Shown here piece after piece: positions 55,334 through 64,000 of a DNA stretch of 64,000 nt. Under the pieces are notes generated by a model. That model did no database searches and was not told the DNA's origin. It saw only the letters and a list, made by a program, of their open reading frames with translations. The first letter of the stretch is position 1, and each line of letters begins with the position of its first letter. The translations under genes and the position numbers were made by a program. Source of the stretch: Yoonia sp. GPGPB17 (GTDB lineage: Bacteria; Pseudomonadota; Alphaproteobacteria; Rhodobacterales; Rhodobacteraceae); assembly GCF_037892195.1 (NCBI RefSeq), contig NZ_JATACI010000002.1, positions 2,108,001-2,172,000 of the forward strand, in the 5' to 3' direction.

Positions 55334-56927
55334 ATGGCCCCCAAAGTACTTATCTCTGACAAACTCTCCCCCGCAGCCGTGCAGATCTTCAAGGATCGCG
55401 GCATCGACGTGGATTTCCAGCCTGACCTTGGTAAGGACAAGGCAAAGCTGCTGGAAGTGATCGGGCAATATGATGGCCTTGCCATCCGGTCGGCCACTAA
55501 GGCGACCGAGAAGATCATTGCAGCAGCTGCGAACCTCAAGGTGATCGGGCGTGCCGGGATCGGTGTCGACAACGTCGATATTCCCGCAGCCTCGAAGAAG
55601 GGGATCATCGTGATGAACACGCCCTTCGGGAACTCGATCACCACCGCCGAACACGCGATTTCCATGATGATGGCTGTCGCACGACAAATCCCTGAGGCAA
55701 ACGCCTCGACCCACGCTGGTAAATGGGAGAAGTCCCGCTTTATGGGTGTGGAACTGACAGGCAAGACGCTGGGCGTGATTGGTGCCAAGCAACATCGGGT
55801 CCATCGTAATCGACCGCGCGCAAGGTCTGAAGATGAAGGTTGTCGCTTATGACCCATTCCTGTCCGAAGAACGTGCCGTCGATATCGGTGTCGAAAAGGT
55901 CGAATTGGACGAACTTCTGGCCCGCGCCGATTTCATCACCATGCACGTCCCGCTGACCGACCAGACAAAAAACATTCTGTCGGCCGAAAACATCGCCAAG
56001 CTTAAGCAAGGCGTGCGCATTGTGAACTGTGCGCGTGGTGGTTTGGTGGATGAGGCGGCTTTGGCCGAGGCGCTCAAATCCGGCCATGTTGCCGGTGCGG
56101 CCTTCGACGTCTTTGCGGTGGAACCTGCAACCGAAAGCCCCCTTTTCAATCTGCCGAACGTCGTTGTTACCCCGCACTTGGGTGCCGCAACAACCGAGGC
56201 ACAAGAAAACGTGGCCCTGCAAGTGGCCGAGCAAATGTCCGACTACCTGCTGACAGGGGCCGTGCAAAATGCGCTGAACATGCCCTCTGTGACGGCAGAA
56301 GAAGCCAAGGTCATGGGACCATGGATCAAACTGACCGGGCACCTGGGTAACTTCATCGGTCAGATGACGGATGAGCCGATCAAGGCGATTAACATCCTGT
56401 TTGACGGCGAAGCAAGCGAGATGAACCTCAAGGCGCTGACGGCTGCAACGATTGCTGGGATCATGACAAAGGCGAACCCGGACACTAACATGGTGAGTGC
56501 GCCGGTGATTGCGAAAGAACGCGGTATCAAGGTCTCCACCACCAAGCAGGACCAATCCGGTGCCTTTGAAGGTTATGTGAAGGTCACAGTTGTGACCGAG
56601 AAGCGCGAACGCTCGGTTGCCGGAACGGTCTTTAGCGATGGCAAGCCGCGTTTCATTCAAATCAAAGGCATCAACATTGATGCCGAGATCGGCGAACACA
56701 TGGTCTACACCACAAACGAAGACGTACCCGGTATCATTGGTACACTTGGCACGACCATGGGGGCGAATGACGTCAACATCGCAAACTTTACGCTGGGTCG
56801 ATCTGAGGCACATGGCGAAGCCATTGCGCTGCTGTATGTGGACGAACCGGTGCCCGCTCCAGCAATCAAGGCGTTGGAAAACACCGGCCTTTTCCAACAG
56901 GTCAAGCCGCTGACCTTCAACGTCTGA
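55334..56927 (+). CDS. serA: D-3-phosphoglycerate dehydrogenase SerA (frame broken at about 55787)
   Basis: First enzyme of serine synthesis, about 530 residues in the long form with an intervening domain and a C-terminal ACT domain (YTTNEDVPGIIGTLGTTMG). The N-terminal part ends LGVIGA in one frame. The cofactor motif must continue GNIGSIVIDRA, which is in another frame from about 55790. The site reads GCCAAGCAAC (55784-55793) where GCCGGCAAC is required. Catalytic residues are in NCARGGLVDE and TPHLGAATTEAQ. The gene must be functional for prototrophy, so the break is very likely an error. Confidence 0.9.
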
Positions 56928-56938
56928 CAAACGCCAAG

Positions 56939-57727
56939 ATGCCCCCCATATACGCCATCGGCGACATTCACGGCCAGAAAGGCATGTTGGATCGCGCACT
57001 TGCGCTAGTCACAGCAGATGGCGGTGATGACGCCAAGATCGTGTTCCTGGGGGATTACACAGATCGTGGCCCGGACAGCCGGGCCGTGATCGACACGCTG
57101 ATTGCGGAGCGCGACGCAGGGCGTGATTGGGTATTCATCAAAGGCAACCATGACCGCTCTTTCACGCACTTCGTACGTCACGGCAGGCAGCACGACCCGC
57201 GCGTGACATCCGGCATCAACTGGCTGAACCCACGTTTGGGTGGCACCGCTACGCTTGCTTCTTACGGCATCAAAGGGGTCATGCACTTTGCACGGGACCA
57301 CGTAGACGGACGCGAGATACTGGAGGCCTTCGAAGGCCCGGACGGGGACATTGATGCAGAGGAACTGCAACAGATGGCTCTTGCCGCCGTACCAAGCGCA
57401 CATTTGGATTTTCTCGACGCCCTGCCGCTTTGGTTTGAAACCGATGATTTGCTATTCGTTCATGCGGGTCTGCGCCCGGGTGTACCGATTGATAGGCAGG
57501 ACCCAGAAGATCTGATTTGGATCAGGGAGCCGTTTCTGACAAGTGAGCATGACTTCGGCAAACTGATCGTTCATGGGCATACGGCGCTTGACTACCCGCA
57601 ACACTTTGGCAACCGCATCGATCTGGACGGCGGTGCCGGGTATCACCGCCCGCTGATCCCCGCCGTCTTTGAAGGACGCGATTGTTGGCTGCTGACCGAC
57701 AAGGGGCGCGCGCCGCTTATCCCCTAG
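56939..57727 (+). CDS. calcineurin-type metallophosphoesterase (Ser/Thr phosphatase family)
   Basis: A 262-residue binuclear-metal phosphatase with all signature blocks: AIGDIHG, FLGDYTDRGPDS, IKGNHDRSF, LLFVHAGLRPG and LIVHGHTALDYPQ. It resembles bacterial PP1-like diadenosine-tetraphosphatase or protein phosphatases; which one cannot be told from sequence. It lies 11 bases after serA and may be cotranscribed. It ends 4 bases inside the convergent membrane-protein gene. Confidence 0.88.
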   Translation: MPPIYAIGDIHGQKGMLDRALALVTADGGDDAKIVFLGDYTDRGPDSRAVIDTLIAERDAGRDWVFIKGNHDRSFTHFVRHGRQHDPRVTSGINWLNPRLGGTATLASYGIKGVMHFARDHVDGREILEAFEGPDGDIDAEELQQMALAAVPSAHLDFLDALPLWFETDDLLFVHAGLRPGVPIDRQDPEDLIWIREPFLTSEHDFGKLIVHGHTALDYPQHFGNRIDLDGGAGYHRPLIPAVFEGRDCWLLTDKGRAPLIP

Positions 57728-59649
57728 TCGCGCCGAATAACCCCGGTCACCGCAGCCGCGCCAATGGCGGTGACAATCCAGCCAAGGGCGATCAACCACC
57801 AGCGCGCCCACCACAGCCACCAGCCCCATGGGCCGCGCGTTGTTGAAGGGGCCCAGGCGGCCTCTTGCCCCAGCGACACAATGGGCACAACCAGATCAAC
57901 AGCGTAAGACACCGCATTAAATGTCTCATAATCTCGCCCGGCGGTCAGGATGGGGTTTCCATCAGGGGCCAACATATATTTGTCCGACCAAACCTTTGCC
58001 GGATTTGCGATGCGCGGATCAGTTGCAAGCGTCTGCCAGCTTTCCGACATCAGAACAGGCCCCGCTGTTGGCGCAAAATCGCCCTCTTCCCAGGACCTAT
58101 CCGCAAGGAACCAGCCAATAAAGACCAGCGCGAGTAGCATATAGAAACTACGCTCTGGTTTGTGGCCATAGCCCACCACCAAGCCAAACACGCGATCCGC
58201 AATCAAGCTGCCCATATTGCGCCAGCCGACGCGAATACCATACCAGCGTTGTTCGTCTCGGAACTGTTTTTGCGCAAGCTCTAACGTGAACGCGCCAACG
58301 TCCAGACGGCTTTCATCTTGGGGGTGGAGCATCGCCAACCGCGCAACATGAGGATCATTGGGGCGTCGTTTTTGCAGCACCTCAACCTCCGCCTGGCGCT
58401 CTTCGGGTGGCATCAGGCTGGCGTCCAGCAGGGATTCCCGCCACCCCCGCTCACGCCGCCACCGGGCACGCGAGGCTTTGCGCTGCTCTTTTTCTTTGGC
58501 GACCATGATGGCACGCGCATCAGACCGGTGGCCGGTCTCACGCAACAACTTCGCTAATTGCTCATAAGGTTGCGGATAGAACTCGCGCTGAGATACAGCA
58601 CCCATTTTCAACCACGCCAGCCGGTCGGGCACATTGATGCCCCCGTGTAGCACATCATAGATGAACCCGCTGAGATACAAGCGATCACATAAAGCCCAGC
58701 TTTCAGGGTCATCCCAAAGATCGCCGACATGCGCCGACGTCAGATCAACCACGCCCACCACATCCTTCATCCGTCGCCAGATAAATCCTTCGCGGACGAT
58801 CAGACGTTGTGCGTTCAGCGCATGACCACCGGGGTTGCGCAGCGTTGCATGGCTGAAATCCAAGACACCGTTGATCTCGGTCCCCATAAAGCTGACTTCG
58901 CCGTCCGTGGTGGCATAGCGCAGGAATGCATCACCCCGCACTTGGGTGCTTTGCGCATTCAAGGCGTGACCATTGGGGTTGTGAAACGCCACGCCGATCG
59001 CCACCAGCTGACCGCCGATTTGCGCGCCCAGTAGGCTGACCTGCCCCGTTGCTGTGGTGCCTTCCAGAAGCACGCTGCTGGCCACCTTCATGCCTTGCGC
59101 TTTGAAGGCTGATCCCTCTGGATGCCGCAACGTGGCTTGCGTACAGGACAGATGCCCTTTGATATCGCTGCCCGACAGTGAGACTTTGCCATCAATCCGA
59201 CTGCCATTCAGCGTCAGGTTCCCACTGATCTGAATGCGCGCCGCGTTAATGCCATCTGTCATGGTACAGCCAACAATCGTGAGCCCATCGGCTTGCAACT
59301 GCACCATCTGCGCACGCTCTGAAAAGTGACAGTTGAAGAAATCCACCGGTCCGCGGGCTTGCGTGAAACTCAGGTCCAGCTTGCCGGCAATCCATGCCCC
59401 ATTCACCGTGATCCCCGACGGTTGGGTGCGAAAATCATTGCACCCGCCAAGGATCAGATACCGCAAAAGGGCGGCCCGGATCAGCACACCCGGCGCTTTC
59501 AGGTTCGGGACGGTCAGGCTGATCCGCGCCGTTGTCCCGGCCTGTGCGCTTTCCAGCAAGGTCAATTCTGCCGGGGTGAGCAGATCATTGTCGCGCAGCT
59601 GGACGACTTGCGCCCAGCGCGTGATCAAATGCAGGTCTTCATAGTTCAT
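57724..59649 (-). CDS. large membrane protein with repeat-rich N-terminal region
   Basis: A 641-residue protein of unknown function. Residues about 70-290 consist of imperfect repeats of about 20 residues (SGNLTLNGSRIDGKVSLSG; INGVLDFSHATLRNPGG), which suggest a beta-solenoid. A charged helical region (QRKASRARWRRERGW) follows. The C-terminal 170 residues hold at least two hydrophobic segments (FYMLLALVFIGWFLA; WWLIALGWIVTAIGAAA) around a polar loop. The soluble part probably faces the cytoplasm, since no signal peptide is seen. Divergent from mnmH. Confidence 0.72.
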   Translation of the reverse strand: MNYEDLHLITRWAQVVQLRDNDLLTPAELTLLESAQAGTTARISLTVPNLKAPGVLIRAALLRYLILGGCNDFRTQPSGITVNGAWIAGKLDLSFTQARGPVDFFNCHFSERAQMVQLQADGLTIVGCTMTDGINAARIQISGNLTLNGSRIDGKVSLSGSDIKGHLSCTQATLRHPEGSAFKAQGMKVASSVLLEGTTATGQVSLLGAQIGGQLVAIGVAFHNPNGHALNAQSTQVRGDAFLRYATTDGEVSFMGTEINGVLDFSHATLRNPGGHALNAQRLIVREGFIWRRMKDVVGVVDLTSAHVGDLWDDPESWALCDRLYLSGFIYDVLHGGINVPDRLAWLKMGAVSQREFYPQPYEQLAKLLRETGHRSDARAIMVAKEKEQRKASRARWRRERGWRESLLDASLMPPEERQAEVEVLQKRRPNDPHVARLAMLHPQDESRLDVGAFTLELAQKQFRDEQRWYGIRVGWRNMGSLIADRVFGLVVGYGHKPERSFYMLLALVFIGWFLADRSWEEGDFAPTAGPVLMSESWQTLATDPRIANPAKVWSDKYMLAPDGNPILTAGRDYETFNAVSYAVDLVVPIVSLGQEAAWAPSTTRGPWGWWLWWARWWLIALGWIVTAIGAAAVTGVIRRD

Positions 59650-59731
59650 GAAGTCACGCTAGGGCGCGGGGCACGTGCTCGCAATGGTTTTCGCCCTTTT
59701 GCCCCTGACCCAACTACCGTAGACCATTGCA

Positions 59732-60784
59732 ATGCCGATTGAATTTGACAGCTTTGATGCGATCCTCAACCACGGGTTTGACACCGTGATTGACGTGCGT
59801 TCACCTGCTGAATTTGCGCAAGATCACATTCCCGGCGCGATCAACTTGCCCGCTTTGTCGAATGAACAGCGGGCGGAAGTCGGCACAATCTATAAGCAGA
59901 TCAGCGCCTTTGATGGCCGCAAAATCGGTGCGGGCTGGGTGATCCGCAATGTCGCAAACCACATTGACGGACCGCTCAGGGAAAAGGACGGCGGGTGGCG
60001 TCCTTTGGTCTATTGCTGGCGCGGCGGACAACGGTCGGGTGTGTTTTCGACACTGCTGTCCGAGATTGGCTGGCGCGCCGATACGGTCAAAGGTGGCTAC
60101 GCTGCTTTTCGACGTCTGGTGAAGACCAGCCTCCATGATCATCCGCTTGCCCACCGCATCATATTGCTTGATGGCTACACCGGCACAGCCAAAACCGAGA
60201 TTCTGCCGCGCCTTGCTGCGCGGGGTGTGCAAACCGTCGATCTGGAGGGGCTTGCGGGCCATCGCGGTTCGCTTTTAGGCGAAATGCCCGGCGGGCAGCC
60301 ATCACAAAAGGCCTTTGAGACCGGCCTTGCCGCAGCTCTCAACAAACTGGACCCTGACAGACCCGTCGTTGTCGAAGCCGAAAGCAGTAAAATTGGCCGG
60401 ATCGTGATCCCCGCGTCCTTCTGGGCTGGAATGCTGGCGGCACCCCGTATTGCTATCCAGGCACCCATGGAGGCGCGCGCCAACTACCTGGCCAAAGCCT
60501 ATCGCGAGGTCATTGCGGACCCCGATGTCGTCGCGCAAAAGCTGCACGCCCTGCGGCGTTTGCGGGGACATGCAACGGTCGATCGCTGGGTGGCGCTGTC
60601 ACAAAACGGTGCGCTGGTGGATTTGTCTCATGCATTGATGGTGGATCACTATGATCCATCCTACACCAAATCGCGCCGGATTGATGAGCGCGAGGTCGTG
60701 GCAGAGGTGTCGGTTGATACGCTAGATGATGCGGGCCAAGAGCGCGCTGCTGATGGGATTGCCGCAGCCGTCAACGCGTTTTAA
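59732..60784 (+). CDS. mnmH: tRNA 2-selenouridine synthase
   Basis: Replaces sulfur by selenium in 2-thiouridine at the tRNA wobble position. The 350 residues carry an N-terminal rhodanese domain (VIDVRSPAEFAQDHIPGA) with the active Cys in YCWRGGQRS and a C-terminal P-loop part (DGYTGTAKTEIL). It overlaps the convergent selD by 14 bases. The pair suggests that selenium is used here for tRNA modification; no selA or selB is in the window. Confidence 0.94.
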   Translation: MPIEFDSFDAILNHGFDTVIDVRSPAEFAQDHIPGAINLPALSNEQRAEVGTIYKQISAFDGRKIGAGWVIRNVANHIDGPLREKDGGWRPLVYCWRGGQRSGVFSTLLSEIGWRADTVKGGYAAFRRLVKTSLHDHPLAHRIILLDGYTGTAKTEILPRLAARGVQTVDLEGLAGHRGSLLGEMPGGQPSQKAFETGLAAALNKLDPDRPVVVEAESSKIGRIVIPASFWAGMLAAPRIAIQAPMEARANYLAKAYREVIADPDVVAQKLHALRRLRGHATVDRWVALSQNGALVDLSHALMVDHYDPSYTKSRRIDEREVVAEVSVDTLDDAGQERAADGIAAAVNAF

Positions 60785-62867
60785 TTTCCGAACCTTCGGT
60801 GATCTCACCTATCACAGCGGCATCATAGCCTGCGTCCTGCAGTTTTTTCAGGGCCGTATTGGCCGACCTTGCCGAAACAGCGGCCAAGAGGCCGCCCGCA
60901 GTTTGCGGATCAAACAACAGATCAATGCTTGGCCCGTTTATGACACCGGCCCCGATTTGGTTATCCTCAAAGAGCGAAGACCGTACACCGGCGGTCGACA
61001 GACCAAGCGCCCCATCCATCAGCGGAATCGCATCCAAATCCAATGTCGCGCCCACGCCGGATGCATCACATATTCCACGCAGATGGCCAGCAAGACCAAA
61101 ACCGGTGATATCGGTCATCGCATGGGCCTTGCTCAGAATCACAGAAGCCTGCGCCTGATCCTGTACCATCAGGGCCAGACAACTGATCACATCAGATCCT
61201 TTGGCTTTGCCCGCCATTTCCGCAGCCATGATTGTACCGCTGCCGATGGGCTTTGTGAGGATCAACCTGTCACCCGGTTTCGCACCGGCCAACGTAATGG
61301 GCGCTTTGGTCAATCCGGTGACGGTGAACCCGATGGTCAGCTCATCACCCAACGACGAATGCCCACCGATAATCTTGGCACCCGCATCAGTAAAAACACC
61401 CGAGGCAGCGGCCATAATCTCGGCCATTGTGCGTTCTTGCAGCGCCGCTGACATGCGCGGCAAGATCAGGCTTGCTGTGGCGGCCTGCGGTTTTGCGCCC
61501 ATTGCCCAGATATCACCCAAAGCGTGGACCGCCGCAATTCGGGTCATCACAACGGGATCATGGGTTAACGCGCGCAAATGATCAGTGCTCATCACTTGGC
61601 CGGACTGCACTTCTGCCGCGTCGTCGCCAAACTGATCCGTCAGCACGGTTTGCAGTGCAGCACGGCCCACCTTGGCGCCGCAACCGCCGCACATTGGTTT
61701 GTCGCCCAGCACCTCTTTTACGCCCAAGGCAATTGTGCGCGGCAGTTTGGGCGTCTCCATCGCGGGCAACGTATCGAACTGCGTCATAAATTTGCGGTCG
61801 ATATAGTCTTTCAGCTTCCACAAAAGTGGACCTTCCCGCGCGGTTCCGAATTTCTCGGCGAGCGCAGATTTTCCACCCAGGGAGATCAGCTTGAGGTAGT
61901 CCGATTGCGGTTTATAGACCCGCAACGATCCGCCAGACAAAGCGGCGCGCAGATTGTCAAACAGTACCGGCGCCTCGCGCACAGCATAAACGCCCGCTTT
62001 GGGGCGGGGATCATGGCTCAGGTGCGCGCAGTCACCCACTGCGAATATCTCTGGCGCGCTGGATTGCAGGTTGGCATCGACGGTGATGAAGCCGTCATGC
62101 AGATCAAGGCCGGTCTCAGCGATCCAATCATGTGGCTTGGCACCAGCGGCCCCTGTCGTAAAATCACTGCGAATAGTGCGGCCATCGCGCAGCACAACGC
62201 CTTCGGCAAATATCTCGGTCACCTCGGCGTCTTCGATGATCTCGATATCGCTGGCCGTCAGTGCCGCCAGCATCTTTTGCCGGGCCTTGTAGCCCAGCGC
62301 TGTCAGAACGCGGTTACTTTCGATCAAACGCACCTTTGGTTGCTTGTTCCGCAACGCATGCGCCATCGCCATGGCAAGCTCTGCCCCTGCAACACCCCCG
62401 CCAATGATCGCGATCTGGGGTGCGTCCGCCTGCGCGCGAAACGCATCCCAGCGCGACGCGAATACCCCCAACGGCTTGGCCGGGATGGCGTGGGTTGTGA
62501 ACCCCGGCAGATCAGGCATGGCTGAGGTGATCCCGACATCCACGGCGGCCACATCGTAAGCAATCGGCGGACGCCCATCGACGTGGATCATGCGGGCGTC
62601 TTTATCGATGCCCCTTGCATAGCCATTGATGATCCGCGCACCGGCAAAGCGCGCAAGCTTGATCAGATCAATATCCAATTCATCCCGCGTGTAGTGCCCT
62701 GCGACAAAGCCCGGCAACATGCCTGAATATGGGGCCGTCGGCCCCGGGTTGATTACCGTAACGCGCACCCCCGGCAAAGAGTTCATCCCCCAGCTGCGCA
62801 GCACCAGTGCATGGGTATGGCCACCACCAATCAGGACAAGGTCACGGGTAAGGGGAAGACTGTTCAT
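60771..62867 (-). CDS. selD: selenide, water dikinase fused to an NADH-dehydrogenase-like domain
   Basis: A 698-residue fusion. Residues 1-370 are a pyridine-nucleotide-disulfide-type FAD/NAD protein (LVLIGGGHTHALVL, IIGGGVAGAELAMA, EIFAVGDCAHL). Residues about 385-698 are SelD, which makes selenophosphate; its active Cys and Lys are in CGGCGAKVG, so it uses cysteine, not selenocysteine. The metal-binding Asp block (TDHLRA) and MTDITGFGLAGH follow. Such fusions are known in alphaproteobacteria and cyanobacteria, where the redox part may produce selenide. Partner of mnmH next door. Confidence 0.93.
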   Translation of the reverse strand: MNSLPLTRDLVLIGGGHTHALVLRSWGMNSLPGVRVTVINPGPTAPYSGMLPGFVAGHYTRDELDIDLIKLARFAGARIINGYARGIDKDARMIHVDGRPPIAYDVAAVDVGITSAMPDLPGFTTHAIPAKPLGVFASRWDAFRAQADAPQIAIIGGGVAGAELAMAMAHALRNKQPKVRLIESNRVLTALGYKARQKMLAALTASDIEIIEDAEVTEIFAEGVVLRDGRTIRSDFTTGAAGAKPHDWIAETGLDLHDGFITVDANLQSSAPEIFAVGDCAHLSHDPRPKAGVYAVREAPVLFDNLRAALSGGSLRVYKPQSDYLKLISLGGKSALAEKFGTAREGPLLWKLKDYIDRKFMTQFDTLPAMETPKLPRTIALGVKEVLGDKPMCGGCGAKVGRAALQTVLTDQFGDDAAEVQSGQVMSTDHLRALTHDPVVMTRIAAVHALGDIWAMGAKPQAATASLILPRMSAALQERTMAEIMAAASGVFTDAGAKIIGGHSSLGDELTIGFTVTGLTKAPITLAGAKPGDRLILTKPIGSGTIMAAEMAGKAKGSDVISCLALMVQDQAQASVILSKAHAMTDITGFGLAGHLRGICDASGVGATLDLDAIPLMDGALGLSTAGVRSSLFEDNQIGAGVINGPSIDLLFDPQTAGGLLAAVSARSANTALKKLQDAGYDAAVIGEITEGSEIKTR

Positions 62868-62891
62868 AGTGCCGTTGTAGCGGGCACGGGA

Positions 62892-63449
62892 TCAGGGGGA
62901 AAGCCACTGTCCTTGCCAATGACCGACACGTGAATAGCTGACACGGCGGTGGTCGGCGCCAAGGTGCAACGCGTCGATGGCGATGATGGTGCAGTGCAGC
63001 ACAGCAAAGGTCTCGGGATCAGGTTGCTTTACGTAATCCAAGGCGGTCTCAATTGGCGTACCGGGTGGCGGTGTCACACCATAAGACTGTTGGGCATGAT
63101 CGGGAATTTCGTCCCAAAGGGTACGTGTCTCAGGGGCTCGTGCGATGGCTACCTCGGCCTGCAAACGTATCTGCAGATTCTGCTCAACGTCCCAAATATG
63201 CAAGGCGGCGCGCGGGACCGGCTGCAAGCTCTTGATCTTGTCAGAATAGAGATCGGTATGCACGGTCACCACACCCCCCGTGCGGTCCGCGCTCCGCAGA
63301 ACGACCGTTCGCGCTTCCGGCCACCCGTCAGGCGAGACGGTTGCCAATGTCGGGCGCCGCGCCGGATGGTCGGCATCTATGACACCGCGATCCAATGTGT
63401 CCCAGACCTTGGTCAGGATGTCGGCCGTTGTCTCAAACCACTCACTCAT
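62892..63449 (-). CDS. pyridoxamine 5'-phosphate oxidase-family flavoprotein
   Basis: A 185-residue FMN-binding split-barrel protein of the PPOX group. FMN-contact blocks are PDGWPEARTVVLR and HTDLYSDKIKSL; the C-terminal end YSRVGHWQGQWLSP differs from the R-L-x-P ending of true PdxH, so I do not call it PdxH. It may reduce or bind another flavin-linked substrate. Its start overlaps the end of the lipocalin-like gene by 8 bases. Confidence 0.82.
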   Translation of the reverse strand: MSEWFETTADILTKVWDTLDRGVIDADHPARRPTLATVSPDGWPEARTVVLRSADRTGGVVTVHTDLYSDKIKSLQPVPRAALHIWDVEQNLQIRLQAEVAIARAPETRTLWDEIPDHAQQSYGVTPPPGTPIETALDYVKQPDPETFAVLHCTIIAIDALHLGADHRRVSYSRVGHWQGQWLSP

Positions 63450-63999
63450 AGCCTGTCATCTCCAGATATCCGATGCCATTATGGCTGCCTGTTACGACAA
63501 CCGGACCTTCCCAGTAAGGCACGCTAGTCGCCATCCATGCGTTTTCGTTGATGGCAGCTACCGTGACATCCACACCCTGTTCGCGCAATTCTACACGCCA
63601 GCGTACCGGCACGTCATCGGCGTTCACCGCCAGCGGCGTCGCGACCAACGCACCATCCGTGTAAGGGGTTGTGACCCCGTCCGGCGCAATCCACGTGGCC
63701 GAGGTGAAGTTGTTCCCATCCGTTTGCTGCAACCGAAAACCCATCATCTTGTTGCCATCGTCAAATGACAGCGAGAACCAGTCCCATCCCGTTTGATTGT
63801 CCGCCAAAGGCTGCGAAGACCATTCACGATCAAGCCAAGCGTTGCCAGTGACGGCAATGTCGCCTTCCGGCAATTGCAGCGTGCCTTCAATGGCAAAGAA
63901 TGGCTGAGAATAGTAGTATGATGCTTGCCCCGCCGCTGATTTCACTGAAAAACCTGCGTCACCATGAAAGATCAGAGGGCCTTCGGCGGTGAGGTTCAT
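63442..63999 (-). CDS. lipocalin-like domain protein (CrtC/AttH-type), 5' truncated
   Basis: The C-terminal 185 residues of a beta-barrel protein of the carotenoid 1,2-hydratase / AttH type, often encoded with an ABC transporter of the LolCDE kind. Family features are SYYYSQPFFAIEG, GNAWLDREWSSQPL and GWDWFSLSFDDGNKMMGF. The Met at 63999 is probably internal because the window ends there and the family is about twice as long. Coupled to the flavoprotein downstream. Confidence 0.78.
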   Translation of the reverse strand: MNLTAEGPLIFHGDAGFSVKSAAGQASYYYSQPFFAIEGTLQLPEGDIAVTGNAWLDREWSSQPLADNQTGWDWFSLSFDDGNKMMGFRLQQTDGNNFTSATWIAPDGVTTPYTDGALVATPLAVNADDVPVRWRVELREQGVDVTVAAINENAWMATSVPYWEGPVVVTGSHNGIGYLEMTGYE

Positions 64000-64000
64000 A

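Noticed and set aside
1..64000. tRNA, rRNA, CRISPR arrays, prophage and insertion sequences
   Set aside because: Looked for cloverleaf-like and repeat-spacer patterns and for transposase or integrase motifs in the gaps and frames; none could be supported by reading alone.

Overview
The window looks like chromosomal DNA of a marine alphaproteobacterium of the Roseobacter group (Rhodobacteraceae). The evidence is the moderately high GC, the many ATGA/TGATG start-stop overlaps, the pgsA-moaD-moaE string, a complete C-P lyase phosphonate locus, a selD fused to an NADH-dehydrogenase-like domain, and a non-pyrrolysine MttB homologue. No tRNA, rRNA, CRISPR array, phage gene or insertion sequence was recognised.

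Layout. 1-1798: end of tag and the minus-strand pgsA-moaD-moaE operon. 1962-5789: a three-subunit xanthine-dehydrogenase-family molybdenum hydroxylase with its own MoaD-like protein. 6312-18198: phosphonate uptake and C-P lyase genes (phnC-D-E1-E2-hexapeptide transferase, divergent phnF, then phnG-H-I-orf-J-K-L-N-M) behind a candidate Pho box. 18297-23905: a minus-strand run (ABC exporter, S49 peptidase, a 55-residue zinc-ribbon membrane protein, SDR, uvrC). 24051-25447: a small secreted protein and a GAPDH. 25918-36093: a plus-strand signalling module of Ser/Thr kinase, FHA protein, PP2C phosphatase, P-loop GTPase, two dynamin-like GTPases and two small uncharacterised proteins. 36093-48286: a catabolic region (haloacetate-dehalogenase-like hydrolase, beta-hydroxyacid dehydrogenase, MttB homologue, LysR, Lrp, two M24 proteins, Asp/Glu-racemase-like protein, diaminopropionate ammonia-lyase, M20 amidohydrolase, trans-sulfuration enzyme). 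48329-56927: serine biosynthesis (serB, serC, serA) around a large cell-surface beta-domain protein. 56939-64000: metallophosphoesterase, a large membrane protein with repeat-rich N-terminus, mnmH, selD, a flavin oxidoreductase and a truncated lipocalin-like protein.

A major caveat runs through the whole window. About twenty reading-frame breaks hit otherwise well-conserved genes, including essential or complete-pathway ones (serA, serC, phnH, phnI, phnL, phnM). Eleven of them sit where homology predicts CTGGC or CCGGC (mostly GCTGGC or GCCGGC), but the sequence reads variants such as GCTTAAGC, GCTAAGC or GCCAAGC; several others are one-base homopolymer changes. This pattern fits systematic sequence or basecalling error better than gene decay, so I annotate these genes as single loci across the breaks.

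The most interesting biology is the kinase-FHA-phosphatase-dynamin module. It looks like a phosphorylation-controlled membrane-remodelling system with no secretion-system genes beside it. Next are the accessory insertion that appears to split uvrC from pgsA, and the catabolic cluster that pairs a creatinase-like protein with a racemase-like protein.
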